DNA from: Candidatus Dadabacteria bacterium
GTDB lineage: Bacteria > Desulfobacterota_D > UBA1144 > Nemesobacterales > Nemesobacteraceae
DNA length: 43,658 bases
Assembly (NCBI GenBank): GCA_022819805.1
Contig: JAJEGO010000007.1
Location: 1 to 43,658 of the forward strand
Direction of reading: 5' to 3'
A program made the translations under genes and the position numbers. This document shows positions 1-8,958 of this stretch, one piece after another. The notes beneath the pieces were generated by a model that was not told where the DNA came from, made no database searches, and was given only the letters and a program-made list of their open reading frames with translations. Every line of letters begins with the position of its first letter. Position 1 is the first letter of the stretch.

Positions 1-83
1 TTAGTTCAATCTAAGCTGTGAATTTAATAGGCTGCAACGAAGGAGAGAATTGGTAATCGAAAATCGGATGATATTTTCAATTC

Positions 84-112
84 TTGACAACACCCATGCG
101 CACGTATATAAA
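84..112 (+). promoter_or_regulatory. Putative sigma70 promoter upstream of trpA (TTGACA-17-TATAAA)
   Basis: TTGACA at 84-89, TATAAA at 107-112, 17 bp spacer, about 95 bp upstream of the trpA start. Confidence 0.55.
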
Positions 113-206
113 GCTTCTGAAGGTTGGAGGTTCTTTTTTTACTCTGTTTGCTTGGGATTTCTGCGTTTCCGGCCTGCGCCGGACTCAAGGCGTCTTCTGA
201 AAGCAC

Positions 207-1007
207 ATGGGAAGGATAGAGCAAAAATTCCGCGAACTTGGGGAGCAGAACAAAGCGGCTTTAATCTGCTATGTTACCGCCGGCGACCCGGATATCGATT
301 TTACCGAGCAGCTCATTGACCGCATGGCGGCAAGCGGTGTCGACATGGTCGAAATCGGCATTCCCTTTTCTGATCCCATGGCGGACGGGCCTGTAATTCA
401 GGCGGCTTCGGAGCGGGCCCTTGCTAATTCGACATCCCTCTCCGACGTCCTCTCCCTCGTCAGAAGGATAAGGTCCCGTTCGGACATTCCCGTGATACTT
501 TTCGGTTACTACAACCCTTTTTTCTCGTACGGCACCGAGCGCTTCGCCCGTGACGCCCGCGAGGCGGGGGCGGACGGGGTTCTGGTCGTTGACCTTCCGC
601 CCGAGGAAGCCGGGGAGCTGAGCGTCCATGTCGAGCGGGAAGGGCTTGACCGCATTTTTCTTCTCGCCCCGACGAGTACCGAGGAAAGGATAGAAATGGT
701 GTCGGAAAACGCCTCTGGGTTTATTTACGTGGTCTCGGTCACCGGGGTCACGGGAGCGCGCCCAGACATGGACTACGATCTCGAGGATCTCGTGGGGAGA
801 ATCAAGCGTTGCTCGGAGCTTCCCGTCGGAGTGGGGTTCGGAGTGTCTTCGGCGCGCCAGGCAGCCGCGATAGCATCTTTTTCCGACGCGGTTATAGTCG
901 GAAGCGCCCTTGTGAGAATAATCGAGGGCGCCGGGGAGGAAAGACAGGGGGTGCTGGGGAAGGTTTCAAGCTTCACGGAGGAGCTTAGCGCGGCCTGCCG
1001 CAGATAG
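207..1007 (+). CDS. trpA: Tryptophan synthase alpha subunit
   Basis: ORF 266 aa; DMVEIGIPFSDPMADGPVIQ, GFGVSSARQ and IVGSALV motifs. Confidence 0.96.
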   Translation: MGRIEQKFRELGEQNKAALICYVTAGDPDIDFTEQLIDRMAASGVDMVEIGIPFSDPMADGPVIQAASERALANSTSLSDVLSLVRRIRSRSDIPVILFGYYNPFFSYGTERFARDAREAGADGVLVVDLPPEEAGELSVHVEREGLDRIFLLAPTSTEERIEMVSENASGFIYVVSVTGVTGARPDMDYDLEDLVGRIKRCSELPVGVGFGVSSARQAAAIASFSDAVIVGSALVRIIEGAGEERQGVLGKVSSFTEELSAACRR

Positions 1008-1028
1008 GCGCCCTGCGTTCAGCATACC

Positions 1029-2345
1029 ATGAGTACGAACGGGGAAAGAAGATATATGTTTATCGGAGAAGTCGATGTTCTCCTGATGAGCCTTTTCAAA
1101 AACAGGGGTCAGGTAATAGAGCTTGATTCTCCTGATGACGCGTTTAATCAGAAGGGAGTTTTTACGCTTATAGTAGTAAACAGCGAGCTCTCAAGCAAAG
1201 AATTTCTGAGATCTCTTGCTCGCAGTTATCCCACGAGCCCAATAGTCGTTTCCGCTGACGGCGAGCAACGCAAGGACGGCTATATAGCGAGATACGTGAG
1301 GTTCGATGAGGTTGCCGACAGCCAGATATCTTTTGAGGAAAAGCTCGCGAGATCAGATATCTCCGTGAGGCTTATAAGAGAGGTTCATCGCGACGCGAAA
1401 AAGGTTCTCATACTTGTTCACAACCAACCCGACCCGGACGCGATCGCAAGCGCCATGGCCCTCCGGACCCTTCTTAGAAGAAACAGAAAAACGGCGACCA
1501 TAGGTTATCTCGGGGAGAAGATTTCAAGACCCGAGAACGTGGCTATGGTGGAGCTTATGAACATTGACCTGCAGGTGATTTCCCACGAAGACATAAAGAA
1601 CTTCGATTCCATGGCGCTTGTCGATGTGCAGCCTTCTTATTTCCGGGGGGAGATTACAGATATTGATACGGTGATCGATCATCATCCGAGGACTCCCGAG
1701 TGCGACGCGAAATTCACCGAGATAAGTTCCGAGGAAGGCGCTACGGCGACGATCATGACCCGGTTTCTAAGAGCCGCCCAGATAGAAATTTCCGCTAAAC
1801 TCTCAACCGCGCTTCTCTACGGCATAAAAACCGACACCATGATTCTGAACAGGGGCGCCGACCTTGACGATCTGGAAGCGTTTACCTACCTCTACAATCG
1901 CGCCGATCTCGGTCTGCTAAGAAAAATAGAGTCCAAAACCCTGTATTCAGAAGAGATCAAGTGTTACGGCGATGCGCTTTCGAAACACTGGATAAGCGAC
2001 GGAATAATTTTCATGAACCTTGGAAGGATAGAAAAGGAGTACCTGATTTCCCAGCTGGCGGATATGGGGATGAAGGTGGGAGGGGTTGAATGGTCGGTAG
2101 CTTTCGGAATCATTTCCGGTTCCCATCTGGTCATGTCCGTCAGAAACAGCGGGTCTGTCAAAAGCGCCGGTCGTCTCCTTTTCGAGCTTTTCGACGAAAT
2201 CGGAAGCGCCGGGGGACACAGATCCTACTCTAGGGCCGTGATTCCCATGAGCGAGGTAAAGCAACTTATAGGAAAGACCTCGCGTAAAAACATAGAGCAG
2301 TGGATCGACAGAGTGTTCCGGACGGCGACCGCTCAGAACGCCTAA
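1029..2345 (+). CDS. DHH/DHHA1 family phosphoesterase with N-terminal extension
   Basis: HNQPDPDAIASA, IDHHP and C-terminal GGHRSYSRA motifs; about 120 aa precede the DHH core. Confidence 0.88.
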   Translation: MSTNGERRYMFIGEVDVLLMSLFKNRGQVIELDSPDDAFNQKGVFTLIVVNSELSSKEFLRSLARSYPTSPIVVSADGEQRKDGYIARYVRFDEVADSQISFEEKLARSDISVRLIREVHRDAKKVLILVHNQPDPDAIASAMALRTLLRRNRKTATIGYLGEKISRPENVAMVELMNIDLQVISHEDIKNFDSMALVDVQPSYFRGEITDIDTVIDHHPRTPECDAKFTEISSEEGATATIMTRFLRAAQIEISAKLSTALLYGIKTDTMILNRGADLDDLEAFTYLYNRADLGLLRKIESKTLYSEEIKCYGDALSKHWISDGIIFMNLGRIEKEYLISQLADMGMKVGGVEWSVAFGIISGSHLVMSVRNSGSVKSAGRLLFELFDEIGSAGGHRSYSRAVIPMSEVKQLIGKTSRKNIEQWIDRVFRTATAQNA

Positions 2346-2366
2346 ATACGAAAAACAATTCTCTTT

Positions 2367-2380
2367 CCCCCCCCCCCCCC
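2367..2380. repeat. Homopolymeric C14 tract
   Basis: 14 consecutive C in the dhh-argC intergenic region. Confidence 0.9.
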
Positions 2381-2463
2381 GGCCTCGGTTTTTTCCTATC
2401 CGCTTTTAAAGCTATATTAATCGAAGCGGTTTAATGCTATAGAGGCGGGTTTCCCAAGAGAAA

Positions 2464-3492
2464 ATGAAACTTAAAACGGCAATTCTGGGAGTTACGGGCT
2501 ACGTCGGCCAGCAACTTCTCTCTCTTCTTGTACGGCACCCGAATGTGGACCTTCGGCTGCTTACGTCTGAGAAATTCTCGGGTAAAAGGGCTGATGAAGC
2601 GTTTCCGCATCTCTCGGGTTACGCGGATCTCTCCCTTGTTTCCGTATCGAAAATTTCCTACTCCCAACCGCTTGATATTGTGTTTTCCTGCCTTCCCGGG
2701 GGAACTTCCTCTGTTTTCGTGCGGAAATTTCTTGAGGAAGGGGTGAGGGTAATCGACTTAAGCCCGGATTTAAGATTTTCTGACCCCGACGACTATTCCC
2801 GGGCTCACGGCGCGGCGCCGAGGTTCCCGGAGCTTCTCTCCCGCGCGGTCTACGGCCTGAGCGAACTTAACCGCGAGAAGATAAAAGACGCCTCTTTAGT
2901 CGCTAACGCGGGCTGCTACTCGACCTGCGTTTCACTCGGCATGGCGCCTTTCCTCAGGACTCATGATACGGAGGACGATGTCATAGTGGACATCAAGTCC
3001 TCTTATTCGACTTCGGGGCGGGCCCCAAAGCCCGAGAGCCACTACACAGAAGTAAAGGAGGATGTGTCCGCCCGGGGCGCGGGAGGAGATGACCAGAAAC
3101 ATGAAATCCTTCGGGTGCTATCGGATTTTTTTGGCGTGGAGAAAAATCTTCTTTTCTTTAATACCCGCGTTCCGGTCAAAAGAGGGATAATGGCCACCTC
3201 GTACCTCAAGCTTCGCTCGAAGGTCTCACCTGATGAGATAAAGGAACTATACACCAGGTTTTACGAAGAAGATGTTTTTGTCCGGGTCTGCGACGGGCCG
3301 CCCGGGATGGCGTCTGTTTCAGGCTCCAATTACATCTCTTTGGGGTTCTGCGAGCGTGAAGGGCACCTTGTCGTCGTATCGGTTCTTGACAATCTCATGA
3401 AAGGAGCGGCAGGCCAGGCGGTTCAGAACATGAACATCGTCTTCGGTTTTCCCGAGGATGAAGGACTCGGCCAAGTTCCCCTTTTCCCGTGA
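2464..3492 (+). CDS. argC: N-acetyl-gamma-glutamyl-phosphate reductase
   Basis: GVTGYVGQQLL Rossmann start; NAGCYSTC active-site Cys. Confidence 0.95.
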   Translation: MKLKTAILGVTGYVGQQLLSLLVRHPNVDLRLLTSEKFSGKRADEAFPHLSGYADLSLVSVSKISYSQPLDIVFSCLPGGTSSVFVRKFLEEGVRVIDLSPDLRFSDPDDYSRAHGAAPRFPELLSRAVYGLSELNREKIKDASLVANAGCYSTCVSLGMAPFLRTHDTEDDVIVDIKSSYSTSGRAPKPESHYTEVKEDVSARGAGGDDQKHEILRVLSDFFGVEKNLLFFNTRVPVKRGIMATSYLKLRSKVSPDEIKELYTRFYEEDVFVRVCDGPPGMASVSGSNYISLGFCEREGHLVVVSVLDNLMKGAAGQAVQNMNIVFGFPEDEGLGQVPLFP

Positions 3493-3499
3493 CGGGGCG

Positions 3500-4945
3500 A
3501 TGAGAAACTACAGCGAAATACTTTATTCGAACCTCGGGCGAAATTCCCAAAAAGCCGCCGTCTGGTACGAGGGAGAAACATACAGTTACGCGCAGTTCTG
3601 CGGCTTTGTTGACGGTTTTTCCTCCTTTCTCTTGAGACAGGGGGTATTGCCGGGAGAGAAGGTATGCGTTTTTCTGCCTAATTCGCTTTCGCTTGCGGTA
3701 TCCGTTTTCTCGGTCGCTAGACTCGGGGCCGCCTGCGTTCCGGTTGACAGTGCCTGCGGAACCGAGGAAATAAGACATTGCCTTGAGTTCTCAAAACCCG
3801 CCCTGATCGTTACGGACCAATCCCTAGCTAAAACCATAGCCGCGGTTTCAGGCGACATAAAAACCGTTTCCGTAACCCGGGATGATTTTGCGGGTGACGC
3901 CCCTGCGGATCCGCCCGGGAATTCTCCTTTTGACAAAGCCATCTATCTTTTCTCCACGGGTTCCACCGGAAAGCCGAAGTGCGTTGCTAGGAGCCACGGC
4001 AACATGATTGCCCTCGCCCGGAATCACACGGCCACCATAAATTGGGATAGCGGGGACAGGATTCTTTTCTCGATTCCGATATCGCATACCTACGGTCTTG
4101 GAAACTTCGTAAGCGCCGTAAGCGTCGGGGCGTGCTGTTATTTTCTTCCTGGGTTTACAAGAAAGGAGGTTCTCGGGGTGCTTGAGAAAGAGCAGATAAC
4201 CATCTTTCCCGCCGTCCCGTTCATGCTTGAGACCCTGGCGCGAAGCGCGAGGCGGGGAGACTACGATTTCCCGCGGCTAAAGCATGTTATCTCAGCCGGG
4301 GCTCCCTTGTCTGAGGAAACGTTTCTCTCCTTCCACCGTACCTTCGGCGTTTATCCCCGCCAGCTCTACGGTTCCTCAGAAACCGGGGTTATGACGATCA
4401 ATATCGCGGAGGACATAGTGGAGAAGTGTCTTTCTGTGGGAGTGCCGGTTGAAAACGTAGTTGTCAGGGTGGTCTCTGAAACCGGTAGAGAGCTTCCGGT
4501 CGGGCAGACCGGCGAGATCATAATAAAGAGTCCTTCCATGACGGATGGTTACGTCGATTTTCCGGAAGAAACCGAGAGGGTTTTCGTTGACGGTTTTTAC
4601 CATACCGGGGATCTCGGAATGTTCGATAGTGACGGGTATCTTTTCATTCGCGGAAGAAAGAAGCTTTTCATCAACATCTCGGGGAACAAGGTTGACCCGT
4701 TCGAGGTTGAGAACCTGCTTATGACTCATGAGGGAATAACGGAAGCCGCAGTGATAGGAGTCCCCGGTTCCGGGGGCAGGGAAGAGGTAAAGGCCTTTAT
4801 CGTCGCAGGTGAACTCACAAGAAAGGATGTCATTGATTTCTGCAGGGGGAAAATTTCTGACCACAAGATTCCCAAGAAGATCGAGTTTGTAGATACGCTT
4901 CCGAGAAGCCCCGCGGGCAAGGTGTTGAGGGAGAGACTCAAGTGA
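3500..4945 (+). CDS. AMP-dependent acyl-CoA synthetase/ligase (ANL superfamily)
   Basis: FSTGSTGKPKCVARSHGN, YGSSETG, YHTGDLG and PRSPAGKVLR motifs; ATG at 3500 preferred over ORF-track 3458, which overlaps argC. Confidence 0.92.
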   Translation: MRNYSEILYSNLGRNSQKAAVWYEGETYSYAQFCGFVDGFSSFLLRQGVLPGEKVCVFLPNSLSLAVSVFSVARLGAACVPVDSACGTEEIRHCLEFSKPALIVTDQSLAKTIAAVSGDIKTVSVTRDDFAGDAPADPPGNSPFDKAIYLFSTGSTGKPKCVARSHGNMIALARNHTATINWDSGDRILFSIPISHTYGLGNFVSAVSVGACCYFLPGFTRKEVLGVLEKEQITIFPAVPFMLETLARSARRGDYDFPRLKHVISAGAPLSEETFLSFHRTFGVYPRQLYGSSETGVMTINIAEDIVEKCLSVGVPVENVVVRVVSETGRELPVGQTGEIIIKSPSMTDGYVDFPEETERVFVDGFYHTGDLGMFDSDGYLFIRGRKKLFINISGNKVDPFEVENLLMTHEGITEAAVIGVPGSGGREEVKAFIVAGELTRKDVIDFCRGKISDHKIPKKIEFVDTLPRSPAGKVLRERLK

Positions 4946-5223
4946 CTGAGCGAAAAGAAGTTCTAGGGGAGAAAATAAGGCGGCTTGTTGTCGGCAAGTT
5001 CAATCTTGACATTGAGCCCCGCGATATATCAGCCGAGCAGTCGCTGATTGAGTTCGGAGTCGGCGTTGACTCCGTATCGACCCTCGAGTTCATTATGGAG
5101 CTTGAGGAGGAGTTTGGGGTCTCGATTGACGAGTCCGAAGTCGACCCCGGGGTTCTTGAAACTGTTGAGAGCCTTTCTGAATTTATAATATCAATCGGGC
5201 CTGTCGGTAAGGACAGAACTTAG
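4942..5223 (+). CDS. Acyl carrier protein-like phosphopantetheine-attachment protein
   Basis: 93 aa acidic helical protein with GVDSVSTLEF (DSx phosphopantetheine Ser); GTGA overlap with the ligase stop. Confidence 0.85.
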   Translation: MTERKEVLGEKIRRLVVGKFNLDIEPRDISAEQSLIEFGVGVDSVSTLEFIMELEEEFGVSIDESEVDPGVLETVESLSEFIISIGPVGKDRT

Positions 5224-5331
5224 AAAAGCGTCGGCGTCTTTGTGAGCGGAGGATCTATATAATTCCGCCATCCTCTTTGATCGTTACTAGGATCTTTACG
5301 TATTCACGCAACCTTGAGCTAGACCGGATCA

Positions 5332-5371
5332 ACCCGAATTTCACCTCCTCAAAAGCAGGTGAAGTTCGGGT
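5332..5371. repeat. 15-bp inverted repeat (stem-loop) between convergent genes
   Basis: ACCCGAATTTCACCT-cctcaaaagc-AGGTGAAGTTCGGGT, one non-Watson-Crick position. Confidence 0.85.
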
Positions 5372-5398
5372 CGAAGAAATGGCAACCCGGTTTTGCTT

Positions 5399-6649
5399 TT
5401 ATCCCAAAGCTGAGCGTCTTTTAAATGAAACTGCCAAAAACAGGACTGACATAACTAGAAACAGGTTGAATAAGCCGCCTTGAGTTGTATTTCGGGTTCC
5501 CGAGATCGCGCACCCTCCGTCATCTGTAGTCTCCATTTCTGTAGTCTCCATCTCCGGTGTTTCCGTTTCTGGTGTCTCCGATCCTAAGTAGAGTCCGGAA
5601 CCAAAGATGAAGGTTTGACTGGGGTTAAAGGGATTAGGAAAGGGTTCGACATAGCCCAACTTGGGCGAGGAACCGCCGGCGCCGCCGCCGGGGGCTTCGT
5701 CTCCCTCTATATTTGGATCGTCCCAATCATAATTGACAAAGCGCTCGTCTTCCTCTGTCTTCTTTGACGCTTCTATGAGCCTTTCAATGATGTCAACTAG
5801 GGTCGGGTTCTGGCCTCGCAGCAGATTTGTCTGCTCAATATTTCTGTTTCCTCCGTTAAAGATCACGTTGCCTTCGTCATCCATGATCCAGATGTAGGTC
5901 GATACGTGTCTCCAAGGTCCATCCTCGGCCCTGAAGAGCTTCCGTGTTTTTGCTAGATCGATTTGGGAGTTCGTCAAGGCGCTTTCGAAGAAATCAATAG
6001 CCCCTTTCACGAACATTTTCAGTTCCTCTCTGGTATCGACCTCTTCGGCTGTTATGGAGGGAGTTATTGTATCGGCGCCGGGCAATTGGTCATAGGGAAT
6101 ATCCACTACCTCGGGCTGCAGGTCGAAACCGCCGATCAGGATATAAGGCTGCATTGTGAAGGGATCGGTAAACGGGATCGCGTAGCTTCTCTTCTCCCCG
6201 TCGTTGTAATAGTCGACAAACCCTCCAATCGGGGCTTGCGCGCTTAGAAAACCCTGTCCAACTGGGTTTCCTTTACTGTCTTCAAGCATAGACCAGTCCT
6301 CATCCTCAAGTTCCCTGTTGACCGTGTGGGTTTGTACGCCGCCGCTGCCCGTAAGAAGAACAAGGTAGGTGGAACCGTCATTCCAGTCCCCCATCTGATT
6401 TCTGAACTCGTCAACGAGTTCGGTTGCTTCTGCAAAGGTCGTGACGCCCTGCAGGTGAGCTGCCGCGTGCCCTACAAAAGTTTGTAAGGTGAAATCATTG
6501 GTTACATCCGAGGCGGTTGTAGTTAGAGGTATAGGTGAAATATCTGTATGAGGATCACCTTGATGTGCAAAGGCCGGAAACGTGTAGGAAAAAACGCCGA
6601 GCAGCCCCATCACGGAACAGAAAAAAGCCATTAGCCTTAAATTTTTCAT
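5399..6649 (-). CDS. Secreted Cache-domain-like protein with Cys/TM/basic C-terminal sorting-like tail
   Basis: N-terminal signal peptide (MKNLRLMAFFCSVMGLLGVFSYTFPAFA), Cache-like YIWIMDDEGNVIFNGG, C-terminal TDDGGCAISG...LFLVMSVLFLAVSFKRR; start trimmed from 6700 to 6649 where AGGAG precedes ATG. Confidence 0.8.
   Translation of the reverse strand: MKNLRLMAFFCSVMGLLGVFSYTFPAFAHQGDPHTDISPIPLTTTASDVTNDFTLQTFVGHAAAHLQGVTTFAEATELVDEFRNQMGDWNDGSTYLVLLTGSGGVQTHTVNRELEDEDWSMLEDSKGNPVGQGFLSAQAPIGGFVDYYNDGEKRSYAIPFTDPFTMQPYILIGGFDLQPEVVDIPYDQLPGADTITPSITAEEVDTREELKMFVKGAIDFFESALTNSQIDLAKTRKLFRAEDGPWRHVSTYIWIMDDEGNVIFNGGNRNIEQTNLLRGQNPTLVDIIERLIEASKKTEEDERFVNYDWDDPNIEGDEAPGGGAGGSSPKLGYVEPFPNPFNPSQTFIFGSGLYLGSETPETETPEMETTEMETTDDGGCAISGTRNTTQGGLFNLFLVMSVLFLAVSFKRRSALG
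5524..5583. repeat. Four degenerate 15-bp tandem units encoding ETPE(T/M)/METT(E/D) linker
   Basis: ctgtagtctccattt / ctgtagtctccatct / ccggtgtttccgttt / ctggtgtctccgatc. Confidence 0.75.
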
Positions 6650-6724
6650 AATATTCTCCTTTTTGCGTAAATCAGGTGAATTTTGAATTCGCCTAAGCAT
6701 TTTTCCATATGGTAATTGCCCCTA

Positions 6725-6926
6725 TAACTAGCCACTTCCTCCATCATATTTATTAAGGAACCATTCTTTTCGGTTGACAGATTACCGACGTCAACCGAAC
6801 ATCGCAGGCTGTGGAAGCTCCATACGGTCTAGAAGGGATTTTATTCTCCCGCTTAACTGTTTGTCAAGGAAAAATTAGGTTATTTCAGGGTATTACGGAA
6901 CGTTTGGTCCTAACTAGCCACTTCCT
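6725..6926. repeat. 16-bp direct repeat pair TAACTAGCCACTTCCT (6725-6740 and 6911-6926)
   Basis: Exact 16-mer present twice, 186 bp apart, in the noncoding gap. Confidence 0.85.
6769..6799. promoter_or_regulatory. Perfect 10-bp inverted repeat, putative operator
   Basis: TTCGGTTGAC-agattaccgac-GTCAACCGAA. Confidence 0.6.
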
Positions 6927-7124
6927 GCTCCACTCGGGTGAATGGAATTCTCAAACCTTCCCCACATGAGTTCGGCTGATCAATTGCCTGCTTCCACGGG
7001 AAGAGATGTCACCGGGATAAGATGGCTCTGGAAATTTAAAGTACTATACTGCGGGTTTGAGGAAGCGATACAGGGTTTATTGAGCGTGGAGCTGAAAATA
7101 TTTCCGCTAGCCCGAGAGATAAAT

Positions 7125-8864
7125 CTACTTTTTGTATAGGTTGGTTATCGGAAAGCGGCGGTCTTTTCCGAAAGCAAGCGACGTTATCTTTACCCCAGGA
7201 GCGCTTTGCCTTCTTTTGTATTCGTTTGTGTTAACCATCCTGATTACTCTCCGCACGACGCTTTTCTTCTCCCCAAGCTTTACTATCTCGTCAATTCCGA
7301 GGCCGTCTTCCACGTAGGCCTTCAGTATCCTGTCGAGCGTGTCGTATTCGGGAAGCGAGTCTGTATCTTTCTGGTTGGGGCGAAGCTCGGCTGAAGGGGG
7401 CTTTTCAATTACCGATTTCGGTATCATCTGTTTTCCTCGCAGACGGTTGTAATAGTGGGAAAGTTCGTAAACCATGGCCTTGGGTACGTCCTTTATCACC
7501 GCGAACCCCCCGGACATGTCCCCGTAAAGCGTTGAGTAGCCCACCGCCAGTTCGCTTTTGTTCGAGGTGGCGAGCACCAGCCATCCGAACTTGTTTGAAA
7601 GCGCCATGAGAATATTTCCTCTTATTCTCGCTTGGATGTTTTCTTCCGTCACGTCGGCTTCCATTCCTGAGAAAAACTCAGCAAACATTCCCTCGTAGCA
7701 CCTGAAAACGTCTTCTATGGGAATGCTGAGGAGTTCCACTCCGAGGTTGCGCGCGAGTTTTTTCGCGTCGGTGACGCTTCCCTTGGAACTGTACATTGAA
7801 GGCATGGAAACTCCGACGACTTTTGAGGGTCCGACGGCTTCTGCGGCGATAGCGGCCGTAAGCGAGGAATCTATCCCGCCGCTTAAACCGAGCACCACCT
7901 TTTTAAAACCGTTTTTCCTTATGTAATCCCCGGTGCCAAGGACAAGCGCCGAGAAAGCGCCTTTTAGGGGATCTTCCGAGAGATCAACCTGTTTTCCCGG
8001 GATTTTTGCCTTCCGCTTCGTCTTCGGGGGCTTAAGAGTAAACGACTCCAGCTGGTTCTCTTCAAAGGAAAGCTCGTATCTTGTTTTCCTTATGGTCGGC
8101 GTGTTGAGTCTTGATTTGTACACCCTTTCCGTGTTCACGTCACAGACGAGCAGATCCTCCTCGAAGTTGGGCGCGGTGGCGACGATATCTCCCTTTTCGT
8201 CTATGAACATGCTGTTTCCGTCAAACACCAGCTCATCCTGCCCCCCGACCATGTTGCAGTAGGCTATTATGGAGTTATAGTCAACCGCCCTCGTGGCGAG
8301 CATTCTCTCCCTGGCCAGGGGTTTTCCCATGTAGTAGGGGGATGCGGAGAGATTGAATATGATTTGGGCGTTTCCTAGCAGGACCTGGCTTCTTATCGGT
8401 TCCCCGGGGTACCATACATCCTCGCAGATCGTGACCCCGAAAGTCATCTTATTCATTGAGTACACGGGAAACCGTCTTTCTGACTGGAAGTAGCGGTTCT
8501 CGTCGAACACTCCGTAGTTAGGGAGACGGAGTTTGTGATATACGTCAACTACTTCTCCTCTCTGAATTACGGCCGCAGAGTTGAATATGTCGTCTTTTTT
8601 GTCTACGAATCCCACTATGACGACCATGTTGTCCCGGCAGTGTTTCTTTATTTCGTCAAGTGCCCGGATGTTGTCGTCGATGAATTCGGTTTTGAGAAGA
8701 AGGTCTTCGGGGGGATAGCCCGTTACGACGAGTTCGGGGAAGCACAGAATATCTATATCGAGACCCCGCGCCGCCTCGATCGCTTCTGTTATTTTCTTTG
8801 TGTTTCCGGTTATGTCCCCCACGCTCGGGTTAAGCTGGGAGAGCCCGGCCCGCAACTGTTTCAT
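7125..8864 (-). CDS. nadE: NAD+ synthase (glutamine-hydrolysing), nitrilase plus synthetase domains
   Basis: N-terminal CN-hydrolase motifs (CFPELVVTGYPPEDLL, ICEDVW); GLSGGIDSSL. Confidence 0.95.
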   Translation of the reverse strand: MKQLRAGLSQLNPSVGDITGNTKKITEAIEAARGLDIDILCFPELVVTGYPPEDLLLKTEFIDDNIRALDEIKKHCRDNMVVIVGFVDKKDDIFNSAAVIQRGEVVDVYHKLRLPNYGVFDENRYFQSERRFPVYSMNKMTFGVTICEDVWYPGEPIRSQVLLGNAQIIFNLSASPYYMGKPLARERMLATRAVDYNSIIAYCNMVGGQDELVFDGNSMFIDEKGDIVATAPNFEEDLLVCDVNTERVYKSRLNTPTIRKTRYELSFEENQLESFTLKPPKTKRKAKIPGKQVDLSEDPLKGAFSALVLGTGDYIRKNGFKKVVLGLSGGIDSSLTAAIAAEAVGPSKVVGVSMPSMYSSKGSVTDAKKLARNLGVELLSIPIEDVFRCYEGMFAEFFSGMEADVTEENIQARIRGNILMALSNKFGWLVLATSNKSELAVGYSTLYGDMSGGFAVIKDVPKAMVYELSHYYNRLRGKQMIPKSVIEKPPSAELRPNQKDTDSLPEYDTLDRILKAYVEDGLGIDEIVKLGEKKSVVRRVIRMVNTNEYKRRQSAPGVKITSLAFGKDRRFPITNLYKK

Positions 8865-8958
8865 CTGAAAATTATACTTGCAACCGCGGGATATTTCGAG
8901 AACTCTGCGGTTTTCGGGTCGCGGCGCAGCGAGTTGTTAGCTGTGGAAAGGAGAAGTG

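Noticed and set aside
5277-5483. 68-aa plus-strand ORF over the 5332-5371 stem-loop
   Set aside because: Composition reflects the inverted repeat and the antisense 3' end of the Cache-like gene; no coding signal.
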